Below, in pieces: positions 24,707 to 37,761 of a DNA stretch of 64,000 nucleotides. Position 1 is the first letter of the stretch, and each line of letters opens with the position of its first letter. The notes beneath the pieces were generated by a model. The model was given only the letters and a program-made list of their open reading frames with translations, ran no database searches and was not told the DNA's origin. A program made the position numbers and the translations under genes. The stretch is from Erigeron canadensis (Eukaryota; Streptophyta; Magnoliopsida; Asterales; Asteraceae): the NCBI RefSeq assembly GCF_010389155.1, contig NC_057764.1, forward strand, positions 8,122,001-8,186,000, read 5' to 3'.

Positions 24707-25528
24707 TGTTGGGTTATGATCACGTTACATAAGTGCATGTCCGGTATTTATTTAAGCCTATGGGGTTACACGAAAATGACACGTAAACTCTATGTAATTA
24801 ATTAATGTATTAAAGTAATATATTGATTAATTTGATCATGAAATAATTAATAAACTATTAAAAGATTAATAGTGTTTATTAATTAATTAAAAGAGAAGGA
24901 TTAAAGTGTAAATTAGAAAATAAGGAAGTTTCCTAATTACACTAAAATAGGGGGTGGGCCGATTTTGGAGAGGGTTTCCTAATCCTCTACAAACTTGATC
25001 ACCAAGTTATAAAACCCTAACTAATTATCCTTATATATAGGGGTTAAGGTTTAAAGGTTTTATATTACAATTAGATTTGTAAAAACCCTAAACAATTCTT
25101 TTCTCTCTTCTTTTGATTGCCGTGAAAAACCAACTTCATGTGAAGTTGTCGAATTTACAAAACAAAGACAATTCTTTGTCTATTTGATTAGTCAATGTTT
25201 TATAAGAAAAATTATTATTTTCTTTGTCGACTTGTAAGTTTAAAAACAAAGGGTTTTGTTCTTGGTTCGGCGAGGGAAGACACAACGAGTTTGTGAATTG
25301 ATGATCGAGTACTAGCATACATCATAAGGATGTCAAGTGTGCGATCGTAGAGGGGTTTTACTTTAGACCGTAATTAATAATAATAATTATTAATAATAAT
25401 ATTGGAAGCTTTGCGCAAAGGTACACATATTATATTCATTACTTTGTTAATTAATAGTATTACATATACGTTTCTTTTCCGCTGCGTACTCGTGATTTGT
25501 TATGTGTTTATGTTCATATATTCTAACA
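24707..25528 (+). repeat. 5' LTR of the decayed copia element (822 bp)
   Basis: Bounded by TG and CA. It contains a TATATATAGGGG TATA-like region near 25032 and is followed by a primer-binding site. No second copy is present in the window. Confidence 0.65.
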
Positions 25529-27197
25529 GTGGTATCACGAGCCACCTATGTGATCTATTAGTTACAAAGGTCAAAACTTGAAGGGGGGTTTAGGGTTGGT
25601 TCGATTTTGTTAAAATTTAAATTTTAAAAATTGTGTTTTAATTATTTTATTTATTATAAAAGTCGAATTTTAATTAAATAAATTAGGGTTTTGTTTAATT
25701 AAGTTCAACCTAAATTTAATGGTTAATTGAAACCCTCTAAGCAAGTTTTGATATTATGAATTGGCATGTTTATTTGATATAAATTGTATGCTTGTGTAAT
25801 TGATTTATTTAAGGTTGTTAAATAATGGTAAAAATCATAAGGGATTCATGCAAAATTCCTTATGATTATTACTAAGATATAGAGATATAAAAAGCATAGC
25901 ATGATGATCCAATAATTAGGGTTAATTATGAGATAATTGTGTGACTATGTGAATTTTTTATGTGATTTTTCTGCTTTGCGATAGTTCATTAAAAAATTCA
26001 TATCTTTTAATCCGTAATGAGTTGGAGGCTGTGCTTTGAACTGTAGATGCTCAACACATAGGACTAAAATTTTGTAGTTCTGGTCAAAAGCTGAATCGGA
26101 CCAGAAACAGGTCTAAACAGGTCGTGAAGCTACTGGAAAATTCCAGTCAGCAACTATGTGCTTATGTGATAATTGATTGTTTTATATATGTTTAAGGCTT
26201 ACACAATCAAGGCAACTTGATGTATGTGGTCCTCTTCTTTGAAGGGGGAGCCGGCTTAGACATAATTGAAACCATAGTGGCATGTTTAGGTGTCCTATCA
26301 TAACTCGTTGCATGCTTAATAGTTAATAGATTAGTAAGTTTATTGTTTTGCGTATTTATTGAGATATAAATGGTGATGCAAAATAGTTTTGAGAAAATAT
26401 AAACTTGACTAAGCAATATCGAAATAAGAGATTTTTAATAAAATTGGAGTCTTACAACCTTGAGATACACCGGCTCACCCATTTGAACAAACTCTAAGAG
26501 AGGTATAAGTCGGAGTGCGCTAGCCTTCTAAAAGGGCGGGTTTTTAATTGCGTCCATCGCAAACCTTTGCCCTTGCGCTTCTTTGTGCGTTCAAATGGAG
26601 CTACCGAGCTCTCTTATGTTGTTAAGACTATACAAATGATTTTATTAAATATTATGTTATGAAGATTTGCATGAGTCTTCGTACATAAACTTTGATTCAC
26701 ATCAAATGCATTACCCATTCAAAGTTAAGTCATTGCCACCCACTTCGCTTAGAGCACCTCCCAGGTACTATTTGACCCTACGTGAGACCGTAGGCGGATG
26801 GTATCTCTTGAGGGTAGATTACCGACCCGTTGTGAGACCAGCGGCGGACTATTTACACGTTCTTAATTGGGTGACTTAAAACGAGTTAAGACGGTGAGAC
26901 CTTGACCCGTGGCATAAGATGGAACAAAACATGTTTACAAAACACTTAAAGACCCCTTTAGTGTTGTTGTATGTTACATAACTCTAGGAGTTGCATTAGA
27001 TATGAAATTACTAATCGTTACTTACCATTTTAAGTATCATCATCTCTAGCAGATCAACTGATGCGGTGATGGTATGTCAAATTGGATCCTAGCCTTAATA
27101 AAATTAATTGTTAAAAGTATTTAACATGGGTAAATTACATTTCTTAAGGATTAATTATCGAAAATACCGATAATCGAACTTGAATCTGTTTTGTAAA

Positions 27198-28245
27198 TGG
27201 CAACAAATCCTTCACAAAACATACACCAATCGGCTTACATGTCGATGCTAGAAAGAGGAAAACTTTCTAAAACCAATTTCAATGACTGTTTTGTCAATAG
27301 AGAATCGTTCTAAGAGTTGAAATGAAAATAGATGTCCTTGAAACTCAGATGCCGCTATTCCTGATGCGAGTGCCACTGCTTTGCTGTTGAAAGCATAAAA
27401 TACTCGGTACAATAGACATATTGAGGTTGCTTATTTGATGCTAGAAGCATGGCTCTCGCGCTTCAAAAAGCAATTCGGATTGCAAAATCCGTGTGATATG
27501 ATCAAAGAACTCAAGTCTGTGTACGGAAGACAAGTTGGAGTTGAATTACTTGAGTTAATTGAGTCACTCCATAAATTGAACATGAGTATGGAAAACCGGT
27601 GAGTGCTTATGTACTTAAGATGAAGAGTTACTTTGAGCATTTTGGAAAGATTAAACTATGTGTATCTTCTGCTTATTGTTATTAGCATAAATGACTTTGA
27701 TTTGTGCACAATTACAATTTGCATAGCATAGTTGAACTTCATATCATGTTGATTGAGTATGAGAAAAACTTTCCTAAGAAATATGAGACACCCCAAGTTC
27801 TTATGATCTAGGGGGGAATGGTTTAGAAAGCAAAACAACCGTAAGCTGAGGGCAAGAATTTTGGTAAGGGAAAACAAGGTGTTTTAGTCTCAAAACCTTA
27901 AAAGATCCTTCGGAAAAATGAGCATACGGCTAATAACCAGGCTTGTCATCACTATGCTATAGTGAGACACTGGAGGAGGAATTGTTCTAAGTATCTAGCT
28001 GAGTTAAACAAGAAGAAGAAGCAAGCTGGTTTAACTAGTTCTTCAAGTATCTTCTTAATATTGAATTATAAGTGTTGATGAGATTCAAATGATAATTCAA
28101 TAGCAAAGGAGTCAAGTTTTAACTTGGACTCTACCTATCTTTGACATTGTTATCTTGTTTAATTTTGTCAAGAAACGCATTAAATAGTCTTCAATGTGAA
28201 GAGATCTTACAATCGAATGATGAATCATTTGATAAATGCGTGTTT
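27198..28245 (+). pseudogene. Copia gag (UBN2-type) and pre-integrase remnant
   Basis: From ATG 27198 the text reads MATNPSQNIHQSAYMSML, followed by KTNFNDCF, then after stops and frame changes LMLEAWLSRFKKQFGL and VSAYVLKMKSYFEHFGK, which are UBN2/gag landmarks. A zinc-knuckle region is scarcely readable. Near 28115-28245 a broken STYLWHC-like and DDESFDKCV-like text marks the GAG-pre-integrase domain. Many stops and indels make it clearly dead. Confidence 0.6.
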
Positions 28246-28324
28246 AGTTGTTTCTTTTTTTCTGAACGGCAATACTTGAAATCCATCTTTAGTTGATGTT
28301 TCTTATTCATATTTTGCACAATAC

Positions 28325-29325
28325 TTGTATACCGAAAAATTTCTTGAAATGGTAAATTTTACCATCACTTTTGTCAAACAAGTTTTCAGCCAAAACAATT
28401 TATGAAATAGGGTAATCCGGCATTGCCAAGGCCGGACTCGCTATTTTTAAGCGAGATCGGCGTTGCCAAAGCCGAACTCGCTATTTTAAGCGAGACCGTT
28501 GCCAAAGCCGGACTCGAGGCGTGTGTCAAAGAGAAAGACAGAGAGGACGAGCGCAGAAAGGAGTAGGTGGCAAGGTCTAGCATAGACATGACTTGACAAA
28601 TGGCTTCATAGACATGACTTGACAAATTTATGACAAAAGTCACATGAAAGTTTTCATAGTTTTAAGTTATATATACATGCAGTGCTACCATTCATAATCA
28701 CGCATGCTATCACCACATCTATTATTTTCAAAAGCAAACATACCATCATCAATAACTCTTATTTTCAATGGTGGCCTTAGATAGATTCTATTTTGTATTA
28801 TCTTGTATGTTTTAATGTAGATTAATAAATATTCTATTTGTCAATAAAGTAAATATTCTATTTTGTATTATCTTGTATGTTTTAATTGATAGTTTATAAA
28901 AAAAACGCAAATAAGTTACATTAAAATAATACATACTCAAGATAAAAGATATAAAACTTAAATAAAGAAATACATAAACTTATATAAAGAAATACATACT
29001 CAAGATAAAAGATTATTGAAGTTACTATTTTACCTGTGCTCGTCCTCTCTGCGCATTTTCTTTCTCTCTGACACACCTCCAGACCGGTTTTCGGAACGCC
29101 GGTCTCATTCTAAACTTGACACACGCCTCGAGTCCGGCTTTGGCAACGCCGGTCTCGCTTAAAAATAGCGAGTCCGGCTTTGGCAACGCCGATCTCGCTT
29201 AAAAATAGCGAGTCCGGCCTTGGCAATGCCGGATTACCCTATTTCATAAATTGTTTTTGGCTGAAAACTTGTTTGACAAAAGTGATGGTAAAATTTACCA
29301 TTTCAAGAAATTTTTCTTGTATACT
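28325..29325. mobile_element. Second foldback Mutator-like element, 983 bp
   Basis: Body 28334-29316 with terminal GAAAAATTTCTTGAAATGG repeated in inverse at the right end. The arms of ~230-280 bp are complementary and the middle ~450 bp is unpaired. Flanks are TTGTATACC (28325-28333) and TTGTATACT (29317-29325), a 9-bp duplication with one difference. Each arm holds short units in which CTCGCTATTTTTAAGCGAG-type hairpins alternate with GCCAAAGCCGGA motifs. The centre has duplicated AT-rich phrases (28787/28855 and 28929/28994). No transposase. Confidence 0.82.
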
Positions 29326-29484
29326 ATGAGGTGTAAAAAAAATGCATATGGAATTATGGATCAAATCTTTTAGCATTACAAATCCTGACCCTGATGTCAT
29401 GCCACCTTTGAGAACATATATTTGTTGTGTCATACCCACGTCGGCAAAGGTCTGGTCGAATGTTTGGTGTCCATTAAGACTACG

Positions 29485-29848
29485 AAGAGCAAGACTTCCC
29501 TTTAGGGCTTTTCACAGGGGCATCTCACGACACGTGACAGTACAATCAGCAAAAGGTTTTCCTTAGTTTTTGTGGGAGCAAGGCTTCCCTTTAGGCTTCT
29601 CATAGGGACCCACAATTTAATTATTTATATCCTACTCATATTAATTAAATAAAATAATTTTAAAAAATGAGAATAATAAAAGAAACTGAAAGTGTGTCAG
29701 GTGGGGCTCACAAAAAGTATAGTAGAAAGAAACGTGCAAAAAGGGAAGTCCTCCATCTTTTCTCTATCCAGAAAGCCCCTTGGGGCAATGTTTCGGGCTT
29801 TCCAGGGCTTTGCAGAGATGAAAAGTGGAAAAAGAGCGTCTTGCTCTT
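29485..29848. mobile_element. Possible MITE with 11-bp terminal inverted repeat
   Basis: AAGAGCAAGAC at the left is matched by GTCTTGCTCTT at the right. The interior repeats GAGCAAG(A/G)CTTCCCTTTAGG. A TA dinucleotide flanks both sides, but no longer duplication was found, so the superfamily is open. Confidence 0.35.
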
Positions 29849-30848
29849 GATAGTCTAAGTCTGGTTAGGACATGGCTTTTGCTTTGCATCTTTGGTTTGA
29901 AGTTGGTGATATTGGTATTATCGGTCATATAGTGTAATTGTTATTTAGTTGAGACCATGGGATTTCGGGTATAGCTTTATCACGAGTTAGGAGGTGCGAT
30001 GTGCATACCTGTTTAAACAACTAGAATCAATAAATTGAAAAATTGTGTATATCACTGGAAGTCATTTCACCGAACCCACATGTTACATGATTGAAAAGTT
30101 TATCCGATTTTACCAAACTCTGTAAAGACAACTAAATGGTTAGTCGCTTATAGGGGATATAAACTCAAATCGATAAGAACTTAAAAACTTATGTCAATAC
30201 ATAAATGTGGATCAACTTTAGAGTATAAACCATGGCCTTTATGTATGGTCACTTCACAGTTAATGTACATACATTGATACATACATGTGATACATTCATG
30301 AACATAAATATTAAAAATTAAGATAACTTCACATAAATTTGGCACGTATTTATAAAATGTCCATGCTAAGACTTGAATCCACAATCTATGGATAGATGGG
30401 TCATCACACATACCTGATACCACACGAGATAAAGCTCAATGGGTAAGCATATACTGAATTTCAATAGTCGCTTTCAATGAAAAAGGCTCAACAAAATTAA
30501 AACTATTTTCTCAAGTAGATTTTATTTTGGTGTGCCTACATATTCAGCAAGTTTAGAGGGGTTCAATACTCCTATAAATGTTGACGCGATTAGCGTAAGC
30601 AAGCCTGAGCCTCTGGGTTTGCTCAAATTCATACAACTAGCCACAAGTGTTGCAATCTTAAAACATATATGGAAATAAAAAAAATACAAAAAAAAAGGGG
30701 AGAGAAGACACTTTGTAACGTTTCACATTAGTTGTAATCTTTACATGTAAACAAACACACAGTTTAAGATAGTATTTGCTAGCATCTAGTGAACCCTTCA
30801 ACTCTTCAAATAAAACATGTTTTACGTTTATGGAACACATCTTACCTA
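29849..30848. other. Spacer downstream of the Bet1-like gene
   Basis: No coding similarity. It should include the 3' UTR of the minus-strand SNARE gene at its right side. A SINE-like B-box (GGATTCAAGTCTTAG, minus strand, near 30368-30382) is visible. Confidence 0.35.
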
Positions 30849-33727
30849 TCATCTTCGTGAAAACTTGGACCAGATATAGACAAGAAAGAGGCAAAAAAGG
30901 GCAAAGAGGACGACGTGCAAAACATGGCTTGAACCAGACAGAATGATGCTTTTGTTTAATTTCCTCATGTTGTTCTTCACTCCTGCTTGTGCTTTAATAA
31001 GGGTCATTTGCTGCAAAGTTGGAAGAAGAAAAAGCAAGACATTCATCAACCATTCACGCATTATTCCGACAAATACATTTTTATAACATACTAAATCTAG
31101 AGTATCAGCCTTTGATCCACAAACACAGTCATAATAATATTAAAAAAAATAATACTCATAATATGATAACAAACATAAACTATAAATAAGACATTTATAG
31201 GAGGTCGTATATGCATTACATAGCTTCTATTATTTGACTCATTAAGTAAAACACAACCCAAATCAACCCATCCATAAGTAAAAAGTCGAAATGCCCACCT
31301 CTAACTATTATCGTACAAATGCTCTATCAGTCCACACACGTAAGGCCAAATCACAACTCCTATTCAAAGAATATGATCCATAGAGAAAACCGTATATCTA
31401 AAAGTGATGACGCAAATCGTTGGTAAGTGGATGCGCCGAGGAACAGATAAAGAGGCTTTCATCCAACAATCAGGTCGCACGGTTAGGGTAGCTGGTCAAA
31501 CAAACAGTTTGTTATACCGACCCAAACAGGTCGAGGTTTAGTAACCAATCAATACCTTTTTAAAATTTACAAATACCAAGTTACTAAATAAGATTATGAC
31601 ACTTTGGGCAACTCTCAACCCATTATACCCATTTCTATTTTGCTTGAGTTCTAAAGTCACCTGTTTTTTGAAATTAGATTACAATTCCATTGGACCCACT
31701 TTTGGTAAAAGTGTCAAAATGCCATTTCTACCATATAGTCTACCTCAGCATGGAAACTAGCACATGGGTTAAAACATTTTCTGCTCATATAGGCTTAATC
31801 GACAAATTTCACATCGGAGCTATACTTAGGCTAGGCCTGGCTTGCTTGGCAGTCAACACACCTATGTGAGCTTACATGTCCCAATAAGACAATAAATTTG
31901 ATCATATTTTTCTAACCACCTACACGTGAGGACGGGACATCCACCTCACATTGGGGGCAACTATAAACATAAAACTCCTTATAAGCAGTATACATTAGGT
32001 AGTTTAATAACTTCTCAGAATGGTTTTGGTTGATTTGAATATTATTACTCCCTTTTGGCCATTTCAAATGGCACTGAACAGTGAACAGTTACTTACCAGT
32101 CTGGATAGATGTTAATGAACTATTGCATGTAGAAAGGTTAAGTTAGCTTCATATTAGCAAGCCATTGACTAATGAATTCTAATCATAATAACACAAATCA
32201 CTGAGAAACTCGGCCAATGATTCATGACAAGGTATATCTAATGGAACTATATACCACACCATAAAAATTAAGTTTAAGACTAAGAGGAACAGAGGTAATG
32301 TCATACCAGCTGGTTAATAAACTCATTCTGAAATTTGGCCTCTGACTCGATCTCTGAGGCTACCTGTTACGCAAAAATAACATGAGCATGAACAGAGAGA
32401 TTATTTCCTAGGAGACATACTTGTGCACCAGAAAGGAAGGGGTACATATGCAGCAACATCTTACTGACATTTGAAAATATAGAAATGTAAAGCAATAACC
32501 AAGAAAAGTTAACCAACACAAAGGTATCATCAAAAATGTGTAACGAAGTTCAAGAACAACATCCAGACAGGTTGCCGTATATACAAGATTATTCAAATTG
32601 TTGGGGAAAGGACAAGTGAACATCCCTTAGATTATTGCCTATATTTGATATCTTCTACCAACTTACGATTTGATTTATCTTGCTTTAATAGTTTAATTAT
32701 TCTAGGGTATAGAAGAATAGTAACATTATGTCCTAAACTTAGTTCGTGTTTTTTTTTTGTTCATTGATTTCTTGTCTTAGGTCACTATGTTAGTAAACAG
32801 CCCAAGGGGGTAACCTGGTGGTGAAGGGCTTAGAAATTTCCAGTGAAGACAAAAGTTCACTCCCCCCAGGCTACAACTTTGGGGTCAGGTTTCAAGTACG
32901 TAGCTCAATTTGTTGCTGAGGTGAGGACTTTGTGAATATGATTATCCTCCCCGGTTGGGTGGACACTCTCCTTGGAAGGTTGCTGAGTGAACTCTGAGAA
33001 AAGCCTGCAACATATTGTCCTTAGGAAAGGTGTGGGGCTGGTCAGCGTTGCCCGTTACCAACATTTTCATATGTTATGTACAAGTAACAGTGAAAGATGG
33101 TGTTTATTATTATAGGTGTTTTTTGAAAAAACATGGTACAATTACTTATAACACTTATTTAACAATGATTTTGTTATATGTAATATGGTCTTGCTGCCAG
33201 AAGAATATGGCCTTATTTCATTATAAATTAGTAGAAGATTATATGCCCTGTATAATGCAAAAAGCTGATAAAACTTAAAAGGTTGCTTACATTCTTTAAC
33301 TGCCTAACTTGCTTTCGGAGGCCACTGATCTCATCATCTAGATCTGCATGCATTGGATCAATGCGCAGTTGAATTTCATCAGAACCAGTTCCTTGTCTGG
33401 TGCTAAGCCCTTCTCTGTTAAGATAAGCAAAAGCCTATCAGACTCAACATTTTCCACTCTGCCTTAGTGATAAAAGTTGATCAAGCAGGAAGTTCAGAAG
33501 TATAAAGGATCGGGCTCGGGCTCATAATGTCATATTGAGATTTACATTAATATAGTTCCTTCAGTAAATCATTTAATTCTCTGCTTAAAGGCAATGAAGC
33601 TTGGCCTAGCAATTGAAATATTGAGAAAAAAAAAAAATATATTGTAAAAGGATGAACAAAATAAGTACCTTGATCTATATGGAGCAGCACCATAGTAGCC
33701 ACCACCTCTGTTAGAACTAGACGCCAT
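30849..33727 (-). CDS. Bet1-like Qc-SNARE (At4g14600 type)
   Basis: Small tail-anchored SNARE expected at Golgi/ER-Golgi membranes, where Qc helices take part in vesicle fusion. Exons in transcript order: 33727-33669, 33414-33291, 32363-32307, 31010-30849. All borders are GT..AG, and 402 nt give 133 aa, the usual size. Seen: Gly/Tyr-rich N-terminus (MASSSNRGGGYYGAAPYRSR), SNARE helix from about residue 35 (SDEIQLRIDPMHADLDDEIS) to about residue 100 (QMTLIKAQAGVKNNMRKLN), and a single C-terminal membrane anchor (VVLFALFCLFLVYIWSK). The short introduced AG|GT at the Arg codon is phase 2 and restores correctly. A pair of splice signals upstream (donor near 34435, acceptor near 33765) suggests an intron in the 5' UTR. 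Confidence 0.93.
32795..33062 (+). repeat. SINE-like element in Bet1-like intron 2
   Basis: Plus-strand sequence starts AAGGGGGTAACCTGGTGGTG, an A-box-like run, then 40 bp later AAAAGTTCACTCCCC resembles a B-box. A longer tail with GGTTGGGTGGACACTCTCC follows. This is the shape of a tRNA-derived SINE. Ends are approximate. Confidence 0.5.
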
Positions 33728-34249
33728 TAGAAAGATTGAAACGGTGTGCTAACTGAGGAACTCTAAAAAAGGAGCAAATAAAATCAGTGTACTACAAGGA
33801 AATCATATAGTTGGGAATCCCTGAAGCAAAAATCTGTCTCCCTTGAAGTGAAAACTTTGATGACTAACTGAACCAGGGAAACACATATCATTCAAATAAA
33901 CGGGATAAAAATCACGTAAATTGATAAAGTAGTGATAATGTAGACTAACAATTGAATTTGAAGTACAAAAATCTTGAAAACTGAGTGATCTTATATATTT
34001 TGCCTTGTCTATTGTTTATCTCTTTGGCCATGTCCAAGTATTTGTTAAAGATAAATATCAGTCAGTCACGTATGCATATGATATAGAACCACAACCCGTA
34101 AAGGTAATGCTAATAATCTTCCAAATTTAATGATCCAAAAACGAAAGCTACACATGGACAAAACCAAAACAATAAATCCTAACACAAATCACTCAAGCCA
34201 TTAGTCTCGTTTTGAAACATCCACACGAGATGCCTCTTGTCATTAATTA

Positions 34250-34280
<31 letters not shown>

Positions 34281-34281
34281 A
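34250..34281. repeat. (TA)n microsatellite
   Basis: Uninterrupted TA repeat from about 34255 to 34280, within the presumed 5' UTR intron of the Bet1-like gene. Likely length-polymorphic. Confidence 0.9.
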
Positions 34282-34749
34282 CTAGCACTGATACCCGATA
34301 ACCAGTCAAAGATCTGGTATATACTACAACCAACAACGCAAAACAATTTATGTATCAACCGACTCATAGTCACAGGAAACGGGTACGAATCAGGGTTTCT
34401 CGTAAGGCGATCCGAAACGGTAATATAAGCGTACCTGATTTGACGTATCAAGGCTGAAATTCGCGTTCCTTTTAGCTTCGGTTCGTTTAATAGAAATCGA
34501 CGTTCCGGCAAAGAGAGATCGTTTTTTTTCCGGTGGGGGGAGAAAAGAGAAAGATATAAAAAAGTAGCGGCTGTACTCTTTTTTAAAATGGATATCAAGG
34601 TGTGGGTTGCAATTTCCAACAAGGTAAGAAACCGATGGGTTGTTGGGGATTGCCGGAGAGATGAAAAAGACGTTCCGAGTGATGGAATCAAACACCCGTA
34701 TTCATGATGCGAGATTGTTAAGAGAGATGAAAAAGACAATCAGATTCTT

Positions 34750-37700
34750 TAGTTATATATCTTCACCGATTTCAAGTTTTTTTTTTTTTTTCCTAGCTCT
34801 CCTGCTATAGAAATTGTGGTTGAAGCATGAATGATATCTGATTATTAACACGGAATCCGCTCAATGCGGCGGTGGTTGTGACGACAACGGTGTGGTGTTG
34901 GGAAAGACGGTTGCCGGTGGAGGTGGTGTAAAATGGTACAGATAATTGATGTAAAAGTAATTAATCTAAATGGTTAATGAAAATATTTTAAAAAATAAAG
35001 ACCGGTAGTGTAATTTAATATTAATGCTCTTTTAGAAAATTTCTCCATATAACATTTAATTTGTTTTTTTTTATTAAATAGTATAAAAGTATAGATTAAA
35101 TGTATAAGGTAATTATAATTAAGAAATATGAGTATTTTGGGTATAAACAAGTGTTGAATATTCTAAAATAGAATAATTCAATATGTTTTATAAGTGACTA
35201 GAGTGGTTCTCACGCGATGCAGCGGGACCTGAGGAAAAAATGGTGGTTAAGTGGTGATATCGTGTTATTAGATAAATGTACGATCCAACTCATGTATTTT
35301 TTAGTCTGGCTAAAGGTGTAAACCATTGTTGTTGTTTGCGGGGGAGGGGTTTATATGTTGATGGGTCATTAAATTCATTAACGCAAAATGTTTTGAACAA
35401 TAATCTGTATGAAGCTATCATCATAACAATTGTTTAACAAGAAGTAAGATAGATGCGGACAAAATTTTATAACGATAGATTAGTATCAATAAGTCAAAAT
35501 ACATAAATAACCTTCAAAATTGCAAAAGAAGTAAAACACGTAGGTTTATCTTTATTTAGATGGACCAAGTGTAAAAATGAATATCAAAACGAAACCAACT
35601 ACACAAATCAAATGTGAGGGTGCACAAGTCACCTTCAGAGGTGTATGAAGACTGGAGCAAGGCAAAATATGAGAATGGAGTGCCAACGTTGACAGGAGTA
35701 TGCAGACCAGGGAGAGGGAGAAATTGCATTCGATCAAATGATTTAACGATAAGTTAGTTTTTATAATTAATGAAACCGAAAGATGTGTTACTTAATATGT
35801 ATGATAAGTGTAAGAAGTAAGAAACATATTACATAGTCGTGCAATACCATTGGGTGGAGCACCTGCATTGGCAATAGGTACAGTCGTACCGGGGGTTATA
35901 GTGCCGATGATATAAGCTGGGGATTGAGAATCTGCATTAGACATCACTGATATCTTCATTATCTTCGTTGATCGTTTATTATTTTAAATGAGAATGTAAA
36001 GTTTGATAATTAAAAAGTTGAAAAGGTTGTGATATTGGGGGAAATAAATCTTAATTAAAGGTTGTAATATTCTTGGAAAAGAAATTACTGGCTGTAATGA
36101 TAAAAATAAAAAAGGTGTAATATTGGAGAAAAAATCTTTACCAAATGTAAGTATATCAAGAAAAATAACGATACGTAATACATCAAAATACGTAGTAATC
36201 ATTCAACCTTTAATTACATTAGCTAGTGATATTATTTGGTCTTGTGAATGTAGAGCACGATTTTGTTGAACTCATGCATGTATGGCCTCCACATAACTGC
36301 AATAGCAGTATGTCATAAGCTATGTTTCTTAATTGAGAAATATGTAAGAACAAAATGGTTCAACTAAATTATTTTCACATGACAAAAAATTCCATAAAAA
36401 TTTCATTGTTAAGACCCTGACACTAACCTCCATACTTGGTTGCCACGTATTGAATGATGAAAAGTCTAAAATAACGAAACAAAAGTCCTACAAATCATAT
36501 ACCCGATCCAAAAAAGAGAATTATTAAATTGACAAATGATAATTCGATGTAGTTTATAAAACCAAAAATTAAGCAGAATTGGTGGTGATGAATCTGGCGG
36601 CAGCGGTTGGTGGTGATGAATCCGGTAGTGGATGGTGTCCATGAAGATGAAAGATATGGTCACGCGGTCGTGGTGATGAAGACGCAATTGCTAGAAAGAG
36701 AAAGAGACCAGGCGGCGGGGCCACGACAATGAAGATAAATATGCGAGAAAGAAGGAAAGAAAATTAAGAGTAGATACATTTTGTGTGTGTTTTTTTAAAG
36801 TACGTCTTTTTTAAAGGTAATTTCGGTACTTGCATAATGTATTGTGTAGAAGTAGTTTAAATGTAGAGGGGATATTAGATAATTTAAAGGTAGATAGTTG
36901 AAATGGGAAGAGGTAGTTTGTTTATATATATAGAATATAGATATAGATAATTAGATATAGATTATAGATAAGGGGTCCATACGTTATATTTATTACTTAT
37001 TAAATATTAAATTAAATTTGTTCTTATTCAAAGTTTCATACTTTAAACTATCATATCATAGTGTTATATATAGTAATATAGCTCCAACCCAATCCCAACT
37101 CCAATCCTCAAGTTCGACCTTTCAAAACTACTTTTTTTAAACATATTTAAAGTTATTAATATCATCTGATGTTGTATTTATCATTTCGCTGAACCCCCGT
37201 GGCCCCATTTGGTACCAAATACTGTAAAATAGTCAGTTCATCAAATATATATGACGACTCTTCTAGTTTCTATGATACCTTTTTTAACATTTAATTTGTA
37301 AAGCAAACAGATAATACGAGTATATGACATCAATTTGATACTTAACGTCTAATGTGAAGCTTTGGCTATCCATAAAGTTACTCTTTACTGGCGTAACTTA
37401 TTTGAATTACTTTAAGATCATAACTTAATAAGTTTTTCACTTAAATTAAGGAACATGCATTTTTATAGGCAAAGCAATCTTAACACACCCCTACTATAAT
37501 ATATGTTGGACTTGTTTATAAGCCGGCTAACAATAAAAATGTAGTTTTCAAAACAAACCAAATGGCATATTGTAAACTTAAGTTTCATTATCATTGACTC
37601 ACTCTCTTAACTAAAAAGTCCAAAATTCTTGAATCTTATCGGCCACAAGGACATTGGATCAAGTACTTCCATATAAGCCTGCCTGCATGCCTGCAAGTAT

Positions 37701-37761
37701 CTATTTAGCCGCCAATTTTTAAGGAAATGTTTGTTTTTCTTCACTTTTAATTTAAAAAAAA
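34750..37761. other. 3-kb intergenic region between divergent genes
   Basis: It lies between the Bet1-like gene (minus) and the QWRF gene (plus), so it should contain both promoters. No protein could be read. A GC-rich patch GGTTCTCACGCGATGCAGCGGGACC (35202-35226, in a TE-like setting) and GAT-rich blocks near 36590-36700 were noticed; short ATAGATATAG runs fill 36930-36975. Confidence 0.4.

Larger units (their letters stand above)
24707..28245 (+). mobile_element. Decayed Ty1/copia retrotransposon, 5' part
   Basis: Plus-strand 5' LTR 24707-25528 (TGTTGGGTTATG..TTCTAACA) is followed at 25530 by TGGTATCACGAGCC, a one-base variant of the tRNA-iMet primer site. A ~1.67-kb leader precedes degenerate gag (27198 onward) and a trace of the GAG-pre-integrase domain near 28115-28245. 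The rest of pol and the 3' LTR are missing; a foldback element begins at 28334. Confidence 0.7.

Noticed and set aside
34179..34739. 186-aa minus-strand ORF and an overlapping 101-aa ORF
   Set aside because: Runs through a TA microsatellite and the 5' region of the Bet1-like gene; composition is not protein-like.
35202..35226. Possible Helitron end (GGTTCTCACGCGATGCAGCGGGACC)
   Set aside because: No paired CTRR end with hairpin or RepHel similarity could be located.
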